A stretch of 64,000 bases of DNA from G963663365 sp963663365. GTDB lineage: Bacteria; Hinthialibacterota; Hinthialibacteria; Hinthialibacterales; G963663365. This document shows positions 33,353 to 43,285 of the stretch, piece by piece. Positions within the stretch are counted from its first letter, which is position 1; the number at the start of each line of letters is the position of its first letter. The position numbers and the translations under genes were made by a program. Where the stretch lies: the NCBI GenBank assembly GCA_963663365.2, contig CAXXIH010000001.1, forward strand, positions 1,798,001-1,862,000, read 5' to 3'. Below the pieces are notes generated by a model. The model was not told the DNA's origin and did not search any database. It was given only the letters and a program-made list of their open reading frames with translations.

Positions 33353-34870
33353 TCATGCGGCCTCCTCGGTGGGCCTTCGATGTTTGGCCGATTTTGTGGC
33401 CAGGTCCATAATCTTCTCTTGGGTTGCATCTTGCCGGGAGAGCTCTCCTACCAGGCTGCCTTCGCTCATCACCAAAATGCGGTCGCTCATCCCCAGAACT
33501 TCCGGAAGTTCCGAAGAAATCATCAGAATGGCTGCTCCTTTTTTTAGCAGTTCATTCATGAGCAGGTAGATTTCTCGTTTCGCGCCAACATCGATACCGC
33601 GTGTTGGTTCATCGAAGATAATCAGCTTGGCGTTCGCCAAGAGCCATTTGGCCAGAACAACCTTCTGCTGGTTCCCGCCGGAGAGGTTTTGTACCAGTTC
33701 TTCGCCAGATGGCGCCTTGATGCGCAGATCTTGCATATACTTTTCGGTGATTTCGCGTTCTTGTTTGCCGCGTACGAAAAGAAAACGGCAGAAGTCAGTC
33801 AGTTTTGCCAGAGTAACATTCTCCCGCAGTCGCATTCCCAAAATGAGACCTTGGTTTTTTCGGTCTTCGGTCAGCAGGACGATTCCTCGATCAATTGCCT
33901 CTCGCGGACTTTGAATACGGACCTCTTGGTCTTCCAGAAAGATGGCGCCACTGTCCGGCCGGTCAGCGCCAAAAATCATGCGGGCCACTTCGGTGCGCCC
34001 CGCACCAACCAATCCGGTCATTGCTACGACCTCTCCGGCACGAACGTTGAATGAGACATCTTGTACAAAGCCTCTTCCTAAGCCTTCCACACGTAAGACT
34101 TCCGAGCCGGGCTGGATTTCGACCTTGGGATACTCATCGGTCAGCTTCCGGCCAACCATCATCTCGATGATATCTTCTCGCTGCAGATCTTTGACATCTT
34201 GTGTTGCAATCCACTCGCCATCGCGCAGCACGGTTACACGGTCGCAAACCTCAAAGATTTCCTCTAACCGGTGAGAAATATAAATGATGGCTACACCTTG
34301 CTGTTTCAGGGTATGAATGAGTGTGAATAGATTCTCCAATTCGTGCAGGGTCAATGTCGCGCTGGGTTCATCCATCGCAATGATTTTGGCATCCATGGAT
34401 AGAGCTTTGGCGATTTCTACCATTTGCTGCTGGGCCACCGATAGATCAGCCACCGGCCGGTCCAAATCCAAAGTCATGCCCAAGCCTTCCAGCAGCCGGG
34501 CAGATTCCTGTTTTTCTCGGCGGAAATTGACAAAACCGAACTTGGCCGGTTCACGGCCTAAGAAGATATTTTCTGCCGCACCCAGCTGTGGGACGAGATT
34601 GAACTCTTGATAAATAACAGATATCCCCAGTTCTTGGGCTCGATGTGGAGAGTCGATCGTGACCTCTTCACCCCGGATCAGAATCGCGCCTTTATCTTTG
34701 GGTTCGGCACCGGCTAGGATTTTCATGAGCGTGCTTTTACCGGCCCCATTTTCACCTACGAGGGCATGGCATTCGCCTTCGCGCACATCCAGGCGTACTT
34801 TTGAAAGGGCCTGCACGCCCGGGTAGGCCTTGGATACATCACGCATTTCGAGATAGGGGGCATTTGACAT
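33353..34870 (-). CDS. Sugar ABC transporter ATP-binding protein (two ABC domains)
   Basis: 505 aa, RbsA/MglA/XylG type. Two ABC domains: first with Walker A 'GENGAGKSTLMKIL' and signature 'LSVAQQQMVEIAKAL', Walker B 'IIAMDEPSATL'; second with a degenerate Walker A ('GLVGAGRTEVARMIFG') and intact signature 'NLSGGNQQKVVLAKWL', 'IIFDEPTRGIDVG'. This is the class feature of CUT2 sugar importers. The permease and the periplasmic binding protein that normally accompany it are not next to it. The aldolase gene follows within 2 bases of the stop, suggesting uptake of an aldonate or pentose. Confidence 0.93.
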   Translation of the reverse strand: MSNAPYLEMRDVSKAYPGVQALSKVRLDVREGECHALVGENGAGKSTLMKILAGAEPKDKGAILIRGEEVTIDSPHRAQELGISVIYQEFNLVPQLGAAENIFLGREPAKFGFVNFRREKQESARLLEGLGMTLDLDRPVADLSVAQQQMVEIAKALSMDAKIIAMDEPSATLTLHELENLFTLIHTLKQQGVAIIYISHRLEEIFEVCDRVTVLRDGEWIATQDVKDLQREDIIEMMVGRKLTDEYPKVEIQPGSEVLRVEGLGRGFVQDVSFNVRAGEVVAMTGLVGAGRTEVARMIFGADRPDSGAIFLEDQEVRIQSPREAIDRGIVLLTEDRKNQGLILGMRLRENVTLAKLTDFCRFLFVRGKQEREITEKYMQDLRIKAPSGEELVQNLSGGNQQKVVLAKWLLANAKLIIFDEPTRGIDVGAKREIYLLMNELLKKGAAILMISSELPEVLGMSDRILVMSEGSLVGELSRQDATQEKIMDLATKSAKHRRPTEEAA

Positions 34871-35347
34871 CCTGCATCACTCCTTTGGGAATGCGGGATC
34901 AGGCTACCAGAGTCTCATGACAGCGGCCAGAAATTTGTTTCAATTCGGGCATGTTAGAAATGAGTTTGGATTATCAGGCGGATTCGATAGAGGGGAGGAG
35001 TATCTGGCGTTTTGATTTTCCCCCATCCGTTCCAAAGGGACAAAAAACCAGGGCGGTGTTCGCGATTGATTACACTTTCTGCTAGCCATTCACTACCGCT
35101 GAGATTCCACCATGCTAACTTTAATAGTCTATGTTTTTGCCTGTTGGAGGGGAAGCAATTATAATTAGAGTAATTGCTCCCCGCCACCCGTCGTTGCGAA
35201 GACTCTCGCAGTAGATGTGGCATCTGATTTTGTGAGGGTGTCTCAGTGACCTGGGGGGTTCCATAATCCGGTATAAAGAACGGTCTGTGCAAAGGCCTTT
35301 CGGTCAATCCTAGTTTTATGCACAGCGCCGAATTGAGGTTATTCATC
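34871..35347. other. 477-base gap without a recognisable gene
   Basis: Between the ABC gene and ppdK. One open frame on the minus strand (34954-35481) overlaps the ppdK start and has no homology I recognise. TATAAA at 35272 has no good -35. No terminator is clear. Confidence 0.6.
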
Positions 35348-38116
35348 ATGGTTAAATATGTGTATTTCTTCGGGGATGGCAAAGCCGAAGGCTCTGCCAA
35401 ACAGAAGAACTTATTGGGCGGAAAGGGCGCGAACTTGGCCGAAATGACAAATATTGGCCTGCCTGTTCCCGCCGGTTTCACGATTTCTACTGAGGTTTGT
35501 ACGTATTACTACGAGCACGGTAAGAAGTATCCCAAAACGCTTGAAGCGGAAGTTAAAGCCGCAATGAAGAAAACCGAGAAGGTGATGGGAGCCCGCTTTG
35601 GCGATCCCAAAAACCCCCTTCTGGTTTCGGCCCGCTCAGGCGCACGTGTTTCGATGCCGGGTATGATGGACACGGTTTTGAACATCGGTCTGAACGATGA
35701 AACCATTAAAGGCTTCATCGAAGCCACCGGCAGTGAGCGTGCAGGTTGGGACAGCTATCGCCGTTTTGTCCAGATGTATGGCGACGTTGTGATGGGACTC
35801 AAACCCGAGTCCAGCGAAGAGCATGACCCATTTGAAGAGGTTATGGATAAACTCAAAGCCAAGGCCAAGGTGAAAGAAGATACCGATCTTTCTATCGATG
35901 ACCTAAAAGAACTGGTAAAGCAGTTTAAGGCGATGATTAAGCGCAAACTGAAAGTGGACTTCCCGGAAGATCCCTGGGAGCAGCTTTGGGGCGCGATTAA
36001 CGCCGTCTTCGGTTCTTGGGATATCCCCCGCGCGATTCAGTACCGCCGTTTGAATGGTATTCCTGACGATTGGGGAACCGCGGTCAATATCTGCTCCATG
36101 GTCTTTGGAAACATGGGCGACGATTCCGCTACGGGTGTTGCTTTCACGCGCGACCCATCGACAGGTGAAGACGCCTTCTATGGCGAATATCTTGTCAACG
36201 CCCAAGGCGAAGACGTTGTCGCCGGTATTCGTACTCCGCAGCCGGTTAACGAAGTTACGAAAAAGAAGACCGGTTCGGATCTTCCCTCGCTCGAAAAAGC
36301 GATGCCCAAGAGCTACAAAGAACTTATTCGCATCCGCAATATCCTGGAGAAACACTACGGGGATATGCAGGATATCGAATTCACGATTCAAAAGGGACGT
36401 CTTTGGATGCTCCAAACCCGTTCCGGTAAACGTACCGGCTTCTCGGCCGTACGCGTCGCCGTGGATATGGTCGACCAGAAACTTTGCACTCAAGAAGATG
36501 CTGTTGCGCGGCTGGATCCGGAAGGATTGATTCAGTTGCTGGCTCCCATTTTTGAGCCGAAAGCGCGTGCCGCTGCTCAGAAATCAGGCAAAGTGTTGGC
36601 CAAAGGCCTGAATGCCGGTCCGGGTGCTGCCTGCGGCAAGGCTACCTTCTCTGCCGAAGTGGCCGAAGCGCGTGCCTCCAAAGGCGAGCGTGTTATTCTG
36701 ATCCGCATTGAGACTTCTCCTGAAGACATTAAAGGCATGGCTGTTGCTCAGGGTATCTTGACCGCTCGCGGCGGTATGACCAGTCACGCCGCTGTTGTTG
36801 CCCGCGGAATGGGTAAACCCTGCGTTGCCGGATGCGGCTCACTCAGCATTGATTACAAAACCAAGAAGATGGTTGTTGCCGGCAAGACGATCAAAGAAGG
36901 TGACTTTGTTTCGATTGATGGCACCACCGGTGAAGTTATTATCGGCGAACTGCCCACAGTCGATAGCGAAGTTCTCCAGGTCCTGCGCGGCAAGATGAAG
37001 CCTGCCAAGTCCAAACTTTATCAGCAATATTTCAAACTGATGTCCTGGTCCGACAAGTTCCGTACGATTGGTGTCCGCACCAATGCCGATACGCCTGTCG
37101 ATTCAGCCGTGGCTCGTGCCTTTGGTGCTGAGGGCATCGGACTTTGCCGCACCGAGCATATGTTCTTTGAAGGCACACGTATTGATGCAATGCGTGAAAT
37201 GATCCTGGCCGAGGATGTGGCTGGCCGTGAAAAGGCGCTTAAGAAGCTCCTCACACATCAGCGCAAAGATTTTGAAGGCATCTTCAAAGCCATGAATGGA
37301 CTTCCGGTTACGATCCGCCTCTTGGATCCCCCGTTGCATGAGTTCGTTCCGCATGAAGATAAGCAACAAAAAGAACTCGCCAAAAAACTGGGTATTCCCG
37401 TTGCCAAACTCAAGGCCCGCGTGGATTCATTACATGAAATGAACCCCATGCTCGGCCACCGTGGTTGCCGTTTGGGGTGCACCTACCCTGAAATCACCCG
37501 GATGCAGGCCCGCGCCATCTTTGAAGCCGCAGCCAACTGCGCGAAGAAGAAGATCAAGGCTCTGCCCGAAGTCATGGTTCCGCTGGTAGGCACAGTTAAA
37601 GAGTTGGACAACCAAAAAGCCATCATCAACGCCGTGGCTGAGGAAGTCAAACAGGAAAAGAAACTGCGCAAGCTCGACTACATGGTCGGTACGATGATCG
37701 AGATTCCGCGTGCCGCGTTAACCGCCGATAAGGTGGCTGCCTCGGCCGAATTCTTCTCCTTTGGTACCAATGACTTGACTCAGATGACATTCGGTTACAG
37801 CCGTGACGATGCCGGTGGATTTATTCCGTTCTACATCGACAAGAAAATCCTTCCGGATGATCCGTTCCAACGTTTGGACCAGGAAGGTGTTGGCCAGTTG
37901 GTCGATATCGGTATCCAAAAGGGTCGTTCCACCCGCAAGAACCTCAAAGTCGGTATCTGCGGCGAGCATGGCGGCGAGCCGAGCTCCGTTAAATTCTGCC
38001 ATCGCGTAGGTATGAATTACGTTTCTTGCTCCCCGTATCGTGTCCCCGTGGCTCGTTTGGCCGCTGCACAGGCTGGCATTGAGGACAAAAGAGCAGCGAA
38101 ACCGAAGAAGAAATAA
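35348..38116 (+). CDS. ppdK: Pyruvate, phosphate dikinase
   Basis: 922 aa from ATG 35348 (GAGG 10 bases upstream; the in-frame TTG/ATG at 35318 lacks support). N-terminal ATP-binding 'KNLLGGKGANLAEMTNIGLPVPAGFTISTE' and 'SVSARSGARVSMPGMMDTVLNIGLND', the phosphohistidine domain 'TARGGMTSHAAVVARGMGKPCVAGCG' and the C-terminal TIM barrel with catalytic Cys region 'GICGEHGG' are all present. The enzyme makes PEP from pyruvate, ATP and Pi reversibly. It is a single-gene unit closed by a strong terminator. Many Lys-rich stretches and a basic C-terminus (AKPKKK) are mildly unusual. Confidence 0.97.
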   Translation: MVKYVYFFGDGKAEGSAKQKNLLGGKGANLAEMTNIGLPVPAGFTISTEVCTYYYEHGKKYPKTLEAEVKAAMKKTEKVMGARFGDPKNPLLVSARSGARVSMPGMMDTVLNIGLNDETIKGFIEATGSERAGWDSYRRFVQMYGDVVMGLKPESSEEHDPFEEVMDKLKAKAKVKEDTDLSIDDLKELVKQFKAMIKRKLKVDFPEDPWEQLWGAINAVFGSWDIPRAIQYRRLNGIPDDWGTAVNICSMVFGNMGDDSATGVAFTRDPSTGEDAFYGEYLVNAQGEDVVAGIRTPQPVNEVTKKKTGSDLPSLEKAMPKSYKELIRIRNILEKHYGDMQDIEFTIQKGRLWMLQTRSGKRTGFSAVRVAVDMVDQKLCTQEDAVARLDPEGLIQLLAPIFEPKARAAAQKSGKVLAKGLNAGPGAACGKATFSAEVAEARASKGERVILIRIETSPEDIKGMAVAQGILTARGGMTSHAAVVARGMGKPCVAGCGSLSIDYKTKKMVVAGKTIKEGDFVSIDGTTGEVIIGELPTVDSEVLQVLRGKMKPAKSKLYQQYFKLMSWSDKFRTIGVRTNADTPVDSAVARAFGAEGIGLCRTEHMFFEGTRIDAMREMILAEDVAGREKALKKLLTHQRKDFEGIFKAMNGLPVTIRLLDPPLHEFVPHEDKQQKELAKKLGIPVAKLKARVDSLHEMNPMLGHRGCRLGCTYPEITRMQARAIFEAAANCAKKKIKALPEVMVPLVGTVKELDNQKAIINAVAEEVKQEKKLRKLDYMVGTMIEIPRAALTADKVAASAEFFSFGTNDLTQMTFGYSRDDAGGFIPFYIDKKILPDDPFQRLDQEGVGQLVDIGIQKGRSTRKNLKVGICGEHGGEPSSVKFCHRVGMNYVSCSPYRVPVARLAAAQAGIEDKRAAKPKKK

Positions 38117-38149
38117 CTCCTTCGTTTCGTTCTGTTAGGTTGATTATTT

Positions 38150-38187
38150 CCGCGCCCGGAGGTCCGCCCCCGGGCGCGGTTGGTTTT
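38150..38187 (+). terminator. Intrinsic terminator of ppdK
   Basis: A perfect 10-bp stem CCGCGCCCGG / CCGGGCGCGG with a 10-base loop is followed by TTGGTTTTT. Confidence 0.9.
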
Positions 38188-38318
38188 TGGGGGAAAATCT
38201 TCTGCCTTATCTATTAAGGGTGCCTTTTGCATGATTGGAAATAACATCTATTCAATGGAAGATGCTTCTGTTATGGTTCGTTTATATGAATAAACTGTGG
38301 ATGCGGAGTCAGCGGGAA

Positions 38319-38951
38319 ATGAGTGCTCCAAGAAAAGCCCGAAGAGAATTTGAACGAAATGTTTTCATCAATTGCCCTTTTGATGAGGAATATAAGTCTA
38401 TTCTGCGGCCGCTACTCTTTACTGTGATCTATCTGGGTTTCAATCCAAGGCTTGCATCAGAAAGTCTGGATTCGCACGAGAATAGAATCGATAAGATTTG
38501 TGATCTTATCGATTCGTCGAAATATAGCATTCATGACCTATCCCGTATTAGAGCCGAAAGAGTTGGAGATTTCTCGCGAATGAATATGCCTTTTGAAATG
38601 GGCATAGAATACGGTTGCCGTCGTTTTGGTTTAGGAATCCTGAGGCAAAAGAAATGTCTTATCTTGGAGAAAAGGCGCTATGATTTTATGAGAGCTCTAT
38701 CGGATTTATCAGGCGTCGATATTGAAAGCCATGAAAATAAACCGGACGAGGCTGTGCGAAAAGTTCGTAACTGGTTGGCGGAGGTGACGGGTATTGGTAG
38801 TATTGCAAGCCCGACTTTGATTTGGGATAAGTTTAATGATTTTTCATTAGATTTCTATTTTAGGCGTAGGCATGAAGGTTTTAGTGAAAAAGACATCAAT
38901 ACAATAAATATATCGGAGTACATCGGATCAATTCATGAATGGATTTCTTAA
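38319..38951 (+). CDS. TIR/deoxyribosyltransferase-like Rossmannoid protein, putative defence gene
   Basis: 210 aa from ATG 38319 (starts at 38286 and 38301 are possible). 'FERNVFINCPFDEEYKSILRPLLFTVIYLGFNPRLASESLDSHENRIDKICDLIDSSKYSIHDLSRI' looks like a beta-alpha-beta Rossmannoid core. 'SRMNMPFEMGIEYGCRRFG' has the conserved Glu position of nucleoside deoxyribosyltransferase/TIR-type NAD enzymes ('FELGyA'). The family is widespread, usually labelled hypothetical, and often found in accessory islands. The coding sequence is more AT-rich than its neighbours. It overlaps the convergent DUF2188 gene by 4 bases. The biochemical role is inference. Confidence 0.6.
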   Translation: MSAPRKARREFERNVFINCPFDEEYKSILRPLLFTVIYLGFNPRLASESLDSHENRIDKICDLIDSSKYSIHDLSRIRAERVGDFSRMNMPFEMGIEYGCRRFGLGILRQKKCLILEKRRYDFMRALSDLSGVDIESHENKPDEAVRKVRNWLAEVTGIGSIASPTLIWDKFNDFSLDFYFRRRHEGFSEKDINTINISEYIGSIHEWIS

Positions 38952-39172
38952 CTTTTAGATGTATATGGATCAGCCCCATATCTGTTTATGTCGCGGACAG
39001 TACCGTCCGCTCTGTGGATTACTACCCTTGAACATGAATCTTTTGCAACCGATTTTGCTTTGTTAATCGCTTCACGCTGCGTTGTGTGAAGGGAGGATGC
39101 TCGCAAACTTCCTTCTTTTCTGACTGCCCACCCGCTAAAGCGTTTTACAACGTGAAAATCTTCTTTTGACAT
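38948..39172 (-). CDS. DUF2188 protein
   Basis: 74 aa. 'HVVKRFSGWAVRKEGSLRASSLHTTQREAINKAKSVAKDSCSRVVIHRADGTVRDINRYGADP' matches DUF2188 (HVVP-x-GWAV...RAS..h.TQ.EAi..A+..A+...sElvIHr.DGrIr...SYG.DP). The fold and role are unknown; the small basic domain is common in accessory regions. It overlaps the convergent TIR-like gene at the stops by 4 bases. Such tight convergent pairs often encode interacting or opposing products, though this is not shown here. Confidence 0.88.
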   Translation of the reverse strand: MSKEDFHVVKRFSGWAVRKEGSLRASSLHTTQREAINKAKSVAKDSCSRVVIHRADGTVRDINRYGADPYTSKS

Positions 39173-39526
39173 GGTTTGTGCCCTGCCTTTGTAAAAACAC
39201 CGATGCTAACAACTAATCTTAATTTAACCTGGCTGCCGATGAATGTCAAAACCTGTGGCTCCATCTATACCGGTTTTTTCTCTTTATAAATCAGAGGCTT
39301 ATGGGGCCCAAGCCGCAAAGACCGGAAAAGCCAAATAAGGGAGACTGATATTGGGCCAGGCATTGGCAATCTGGCGTAGTTGGCAAATGAAGACATAGGC
39401 AATGCATGTCGTGCTAGAATTCAATCCATTATTATGTTCAAAGCGTGGCAGGCCATCTGGCCGAAGGAATCAATCGTCGAAAGCATCGTCATGTTTTTTT
39501 TATAAACCTGATGGGCTTGTGTATGC
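39173..39526. other. 354-base gap without a recognisable gene
   Basis: Between DUF2188 and the PQQ-propeller gene end. The only open frame (39402-39773 plus) is an antisense shadow of the propeller gene. I see no terminator hairpin or repeat. Confidence 0.6.
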
Positions 39527-42500
39527 TCACAGATGCATCCACCAGAGGTCGATTGGAGTGGCGGAGTCGGGATTGATTATCTCAACACCGCTGATGATAG
39601 GCTTTGCATCCGGTGTTGATTCGCTCGGTTCAAATGTAATCGTGAGCGTTTGTCCGGCGCTGATGTCTTTGAATTCCTTGATGATGGATATCTGTGTTAG
39701 GGATGTTTCTTTTGTAATATCGAAATCGCTTAATACTTTCTCGCCTTGGATCGATACATCAAAAACTCTCTGACCGGGAGAAGTGAATTCAGGTTCCGAG
39801 AAATAAAGCCGGATGTTGTAGGGTGTCGAGGTGGGCTCACCCTTGGCCAGGCTGATTTCAAGACTACTCAAGCCTTCGATTCCCGAACTTATTATCCAAG
39901 GGATTGTTTCATTTGGAGAATAGACACTGTGATCCCGATAGACCTTCGATGAACTGGGTTGAATTTGAATGCCGATGTCCGGCGAGGGTCCATTGAGGCT
40001 GGCCGGATAGTCCAGCCATAGCGTTCCGTTCGCCGCCGCCCGGTCACCTGCCGCACCAAGATTGATACCGAGACGCATAATCGGATCTTCGCCAATCGTG
40101 AAATTGTTAAATGTCCACATCTCATTTTCAGGCATGTGAATCAACGCCAGCGATGTCCGGTTTTGAAAACTGCATGAGCACGCAATCGTATATTCCGGGG
40201 CCGTCAGGACGCCATTGGCGGCAATAAGGTTGGATGAGCATCCCGAGCGAAATCCCCCGAGATTGCCGGTTCCGCTATTGCTTTTTAGATCGAAATATCC
40301 GGCGGCCGCAGACCGGAAAGTCAATAGATATTTGCTGGCAACAGCAGTGTCACAACCATAAAAGCGCTGAATCGACCAAGGGATACTCTGATCGGTGATC
40401 GGATTTCTGCGCAATTTTCGTGTACCCGTCAGTAAATCGAATGCGTCTTGTTGTGCAATAATCGTATCGTCATGCAGCATGCATGGACCCTCATAGATCA
40501 TGGATTGATCCCAAAGAATGGATCCATCGCTGCCTTTCATGGCGACCATTCTACCGCTCGATTCCATATATGAATCTGTAGAGGGTCTTCCGGCCTGCAA
40601 GAGGATGTCATGCTGTTCGGAATAGCCCAACCATGTGCCGAAGATGTCTTCGCTGCTGCTCCAAAGTTCTGAGCCGGAATCGAGACTTAGAGCCAAAAGC
40701 GTACTGGAGGTTTCAACCGTTTGACCTCTTCTTTTTAACTTCGCAACTGTATTGAGGGGCATTCGGTCGATACAGAAAACCTTTCCGTCTGCGGCTATAA
40801 TCGTGTTGTGGTAGAACCCCTGGGCCGCCTCACGCCTCCAAAGCACTTCACCGGTATAGCGATTGAGTACTGCAAGATATTTACTTAGAGTTGCATTGCT
40901 GTTCCACGATCCAATTAAATTATTCTCGTTGAATATCAATGGTTCCAACGTGGCAATCAAATACTCTCCCCATATTTTTATATGGCCCCAGCTATATGTT
41001 CCGCCGTCAAATGGTATCTCGAATTCTGCAAGCGATTCTCCTGTGTCGGGATTCAGGCGATAACACATTTTCCCTTGAGCGACGTATACGCCATCATGAA
41101 CGGACACATAATTACAACCGACTGCATTCGCTCCCGGCTCATGCGTTGTGTAGTCATACGCATCGCCGATTCCCTGAATAGTCCTCTCCCAGAGTGTGCG
41201 GCCTGTGTAAACATCCAAAGCACGAATCATATCGGCGCCTTCGATAAAGATGCGGCCACCAACGACTTGTTGTGATGGTCCGTGGCCGTGAATCGGCAAT
41301 CCTTGCAAACTGGATGCTCCACCAAACCATAAAACGCCGAGCGGCGCTTGAACCAATTCATCTTGAGATACGACGGTGTTGGCGGAATCCGCGTATTGAT
41401 GGGTCCAATCTGCAGAGCCCGGCAATGCACCGGCTCGTTTCAGGAGCCACAATCCACCTGCTTCGGAAATCTCTGCACCAGGAAGATTCCCGCTTGAGAC
41501 ATAGTCAGAGAAAGCCGCGAAGTTTTCAGGTGGCGAGGAAAAACAGGCGGTTCCTCCATAGGGGCGTAAGATATGGAAGATGCGTTCGAGGAATGGGCTT
41601 CCGGTTGCCGAACCCGCGGCTGATAAATCCTCGGAGATAATCAGGCTTGCGAAATAGGGTGTAAAAGTAGATGAAAGAATATCACCGGAATGAAGTGCGA
41701 TACGCTCCCCATACAGTCCTGCGGTATTCATCCTGTTGCGAAGTGAGTTGATTTTCGATTCGTCAGGATCAAAGCCGATAATGTGCAGATCAGACCGCTC
41801 CAGTATTTCTTCGGCCAATCTTCCGGTTCCCACTCCCAAAAGGAGGCAATATCCCTCAGTAATCTGTGTCTCCTCCAGAATAGAAGCGGCGGTGCCATCC
41901 CAGACGTCATCCTGGTTATTATTTTGGATTTCATACGCCAGTGTTTTGGGATCGGTTGGAGTTCCACAAAAACAATAAATGCTTCCCTCAAGCGTGGAGA
42001 CAATCAGTTTCCCATCGGCGGCAATCATAGATGAAGGCGTTCCGGAGATTTCCGTTTCCCAGGAGATAGCCGGTTCATTCAATTCGCTTGGCAAATCAAT
42101 CGCGGCAATATGGCCGGTGGTGCTTCCGTAGAGCCGGTTTCCGGCAATGATTCCGATTTTAAGATCGGTTTCATAACTCCAGAGCATATTGAGCCTGGAC
42201 TGAATATCCAAAGCACAAATAGAACGGTCTTGCTTGATATAAATCTCATTCTCGGTGGTTGCCGGATAATTGATAGCGTTTAGCAGATCATCGTAGCTTG
42301 TCCTGCGGCTCTGAAGCCCACCGATGGCGGATTCCCATGAAGTGTTGATTGTCTTGATGCTGCGCCCGCCGGCAATACGAAAAACCTTGCCGCCGTTTAT
42401 AAAATATTCTCCCGCCACAACCACATGTGAATCACTCATTTGACTGTTCTGAGCATGTTGGAAGAAAAGAAATTCCCCCGTTTCTTTATTGAATCCCGCT

Positions 42501-43285
42501 GCTACGGCGCGTCCATTGGGGACAATGAGCGTTTCGCCTCCTATTGCCAGATAGCCTTGAGGCGCGATTCCGGCAAAGGCCGGGCTGTTATGAGGTTGAG
42601 GGATGAATAACGACTCACTATCGTCATTGATCCACTGTACTTCTCCTGTCAATGCATCCAGGGCATAAACAAATACGCCCATGAAAGGCCATATCCCCGC
42701 TGCAATATAGACCTTGCCATCGGCCACTACGGGAGCGCCTCGAATCGGCCAGGTGGAGATAAGGCGTTCGTTTCCGATGATTCTTCTTTCTTTGGGCACC
42801 CCACGAAATTTCCAAATTAGATTTCCATCAATTGAATTTAAGCAGTATAGATAGCCATCATCTGATGCCACATACACTCGATCTTGCCAAATCACCGGCG
42901 CGAAGCGAATTGGACCATCCGCATAAAACTTCCAGCGTTCTTCAGCCGTTTCAGTATCTAAAGCAGTGACACTGTCGTTGTGGGATGAGGAGAAGAAAAG
43001 AGTCTTTCCGGCAACCACCGGCTCATAGCCGATGTCGAATCGCATCCGGGCCTCATCAGGCCAAGCCGGTTTGAGGGGGGGATATTCACGTACCCATTGG
43101 AGATAGAGTTTCTCAGGGAGGTTTTCAGGAGAAGCCGCGCTTCGCTTTATGTCATAACGCCACATAGGCCAATCCGCGGAAACGCCCTTCCTAACAATCC
43201 CAGTCGAAAATAAGCACAAAAAAACAGCAAGTGCCAGCGTTTTGTTTATTGCAGATTGCTTGTTCAAAACCAAATTAATCCCCAA
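39527..43285 (-). CDS. Giant exported protein: PQQ propeller + SAM-methyltransferase-like + propeller + malectin
   Basis: 1252 aa. A signal peptide ('TLALAVFLCLFSTGIVRKGVSA') is followed by PQQ-type propeller repeats (residues about 40-440: 'SVTALDTETAEERWKF', 'YVASDDGYLYCLNSIDGNLIWKF'). Residues about 465-620 resemble a class I SAM methyltransferase ('GYCLLLGVGTGRLAEEIL', 'IIGFDPDESKINSLRNRM'). More propeller repeats follow ('IRALDVYTGRTLWERTI', 'AVLNRYTGEVLWRREA') to about 1100. A malectin-like domain ('YNIRLYFSEPEFTSPGQRVFDVSIQG') is C-terminal. No ATG precedes the signal peptide; TTG at 43285 or 43267 must be used. Similar long proteins occur in planctomycetes and relatives; a methyltransferase fold outside the cytoplasm is odd. 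Confidence 0.8.
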   Translation of the reverse strand: MGINLVLNKQSAINKTLALAVFLCLFSTGIVRKGVSADWPMWRYDIKRSAASPENLPEKLYLQWVREYPPLKPAWPDEARMRFDIGYEPVVAGKTLFFSSSHNDSVTALDTETAEERWKFYADGPIRFAPVIWQDRVYVASDDGYLYCLNSIDGNLIWKFRGVPKERRIIGNERLISTWPIRGAPVVADGKVYIAAGIWPFMGVFVYALDALTGEVQWINDDSESLFIPQPHNSPAFAGIAPQGYLAIGGETLIVPNGRAVAAGFNKETGEFLFFQHAQNSQMSDSHVVVAGEYFINGGKVFRIAGGRSIKTINTSWESAIGGLQSRRTSYDDLLNAINYPATTENEIYIKQDRSICALDIQSRLNMLWSYETDLKIGIIAGNRLYGSTTGHIAAIDLPSELNEPAISWETEISGTPSSMIAADGKLIVSTLEGSIYCFCGTPTDPKTLAYEIQNNNQDDVWDGTAASILEETQITEGYCLLLGVGTGRLAEEILERSDLHIIGFDPDESKINSLRNRMNTAGLYGERIALHSGDILSSTFTPYFASLIISEDLSAAGSATGSPFLERIFHILRPYGGTACFSSPPENFAAFSDYVSSGNLPGAEISEAGGLWLLKRAGALPGSADWTHQYADSANTVVSQDELVQAPLGVLWFGGASSLQGLPIHGHGPSQQVVGGRIFIEGADMIRALDVYTGRTLWERTIQGIGDAYDYTTHEPGANAVGCNYVSVHDGVYVAQGKMCYRLNPDTGESLAEFEIPFDGGTYSWGHIKIWGEYLIATLEPLIFNENNLIGSWNSNATLSKYLAVLNRYTGEVLWRREAAQGFYHNTIIAADGKVFCIDRMPLNTVAKLKRRGQTVETSSTLLALSLDSGSELWSSSEDIFGTWLGYSEQHDILLQAGRPSTDSYMESSGRMVAMKGSDGSILWDQSMIYEGPCMLHDDTIIAQQDAFDLLTGTRKLRRNPITDQSIPWSIQRFYGCDTAVASKYLLTFRSAAAGYFDLKSNSGTGNLGGFRSGCSSNLIAANGVLTAPEYTIACSCSFQNRTSLALIHMPENEMWTFNNFTIGEDPIMRLGINLGAAGDRAAANGTLWLDYPASLNGPSPDIGIQIQPSSSKVYRDHSVYSPNETIPWIISSGIEGLSSLEISLAKGEPTSTPYNIRLYFSEPEFTSPGQRVFDVSIQGEKVLSDFDITKETSLTQISIIKEFKDISAGQTLTITFEPSESTPDAKPIISGVEIINPDSATPIDLWWMHL

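Noticed and set aside
34954..35481. Minus-strand 175-aa frame in the gap before ppdK
   Set aside because: Overlaps the ppdK start, has low-complexity composition and matches nothing I recognise.
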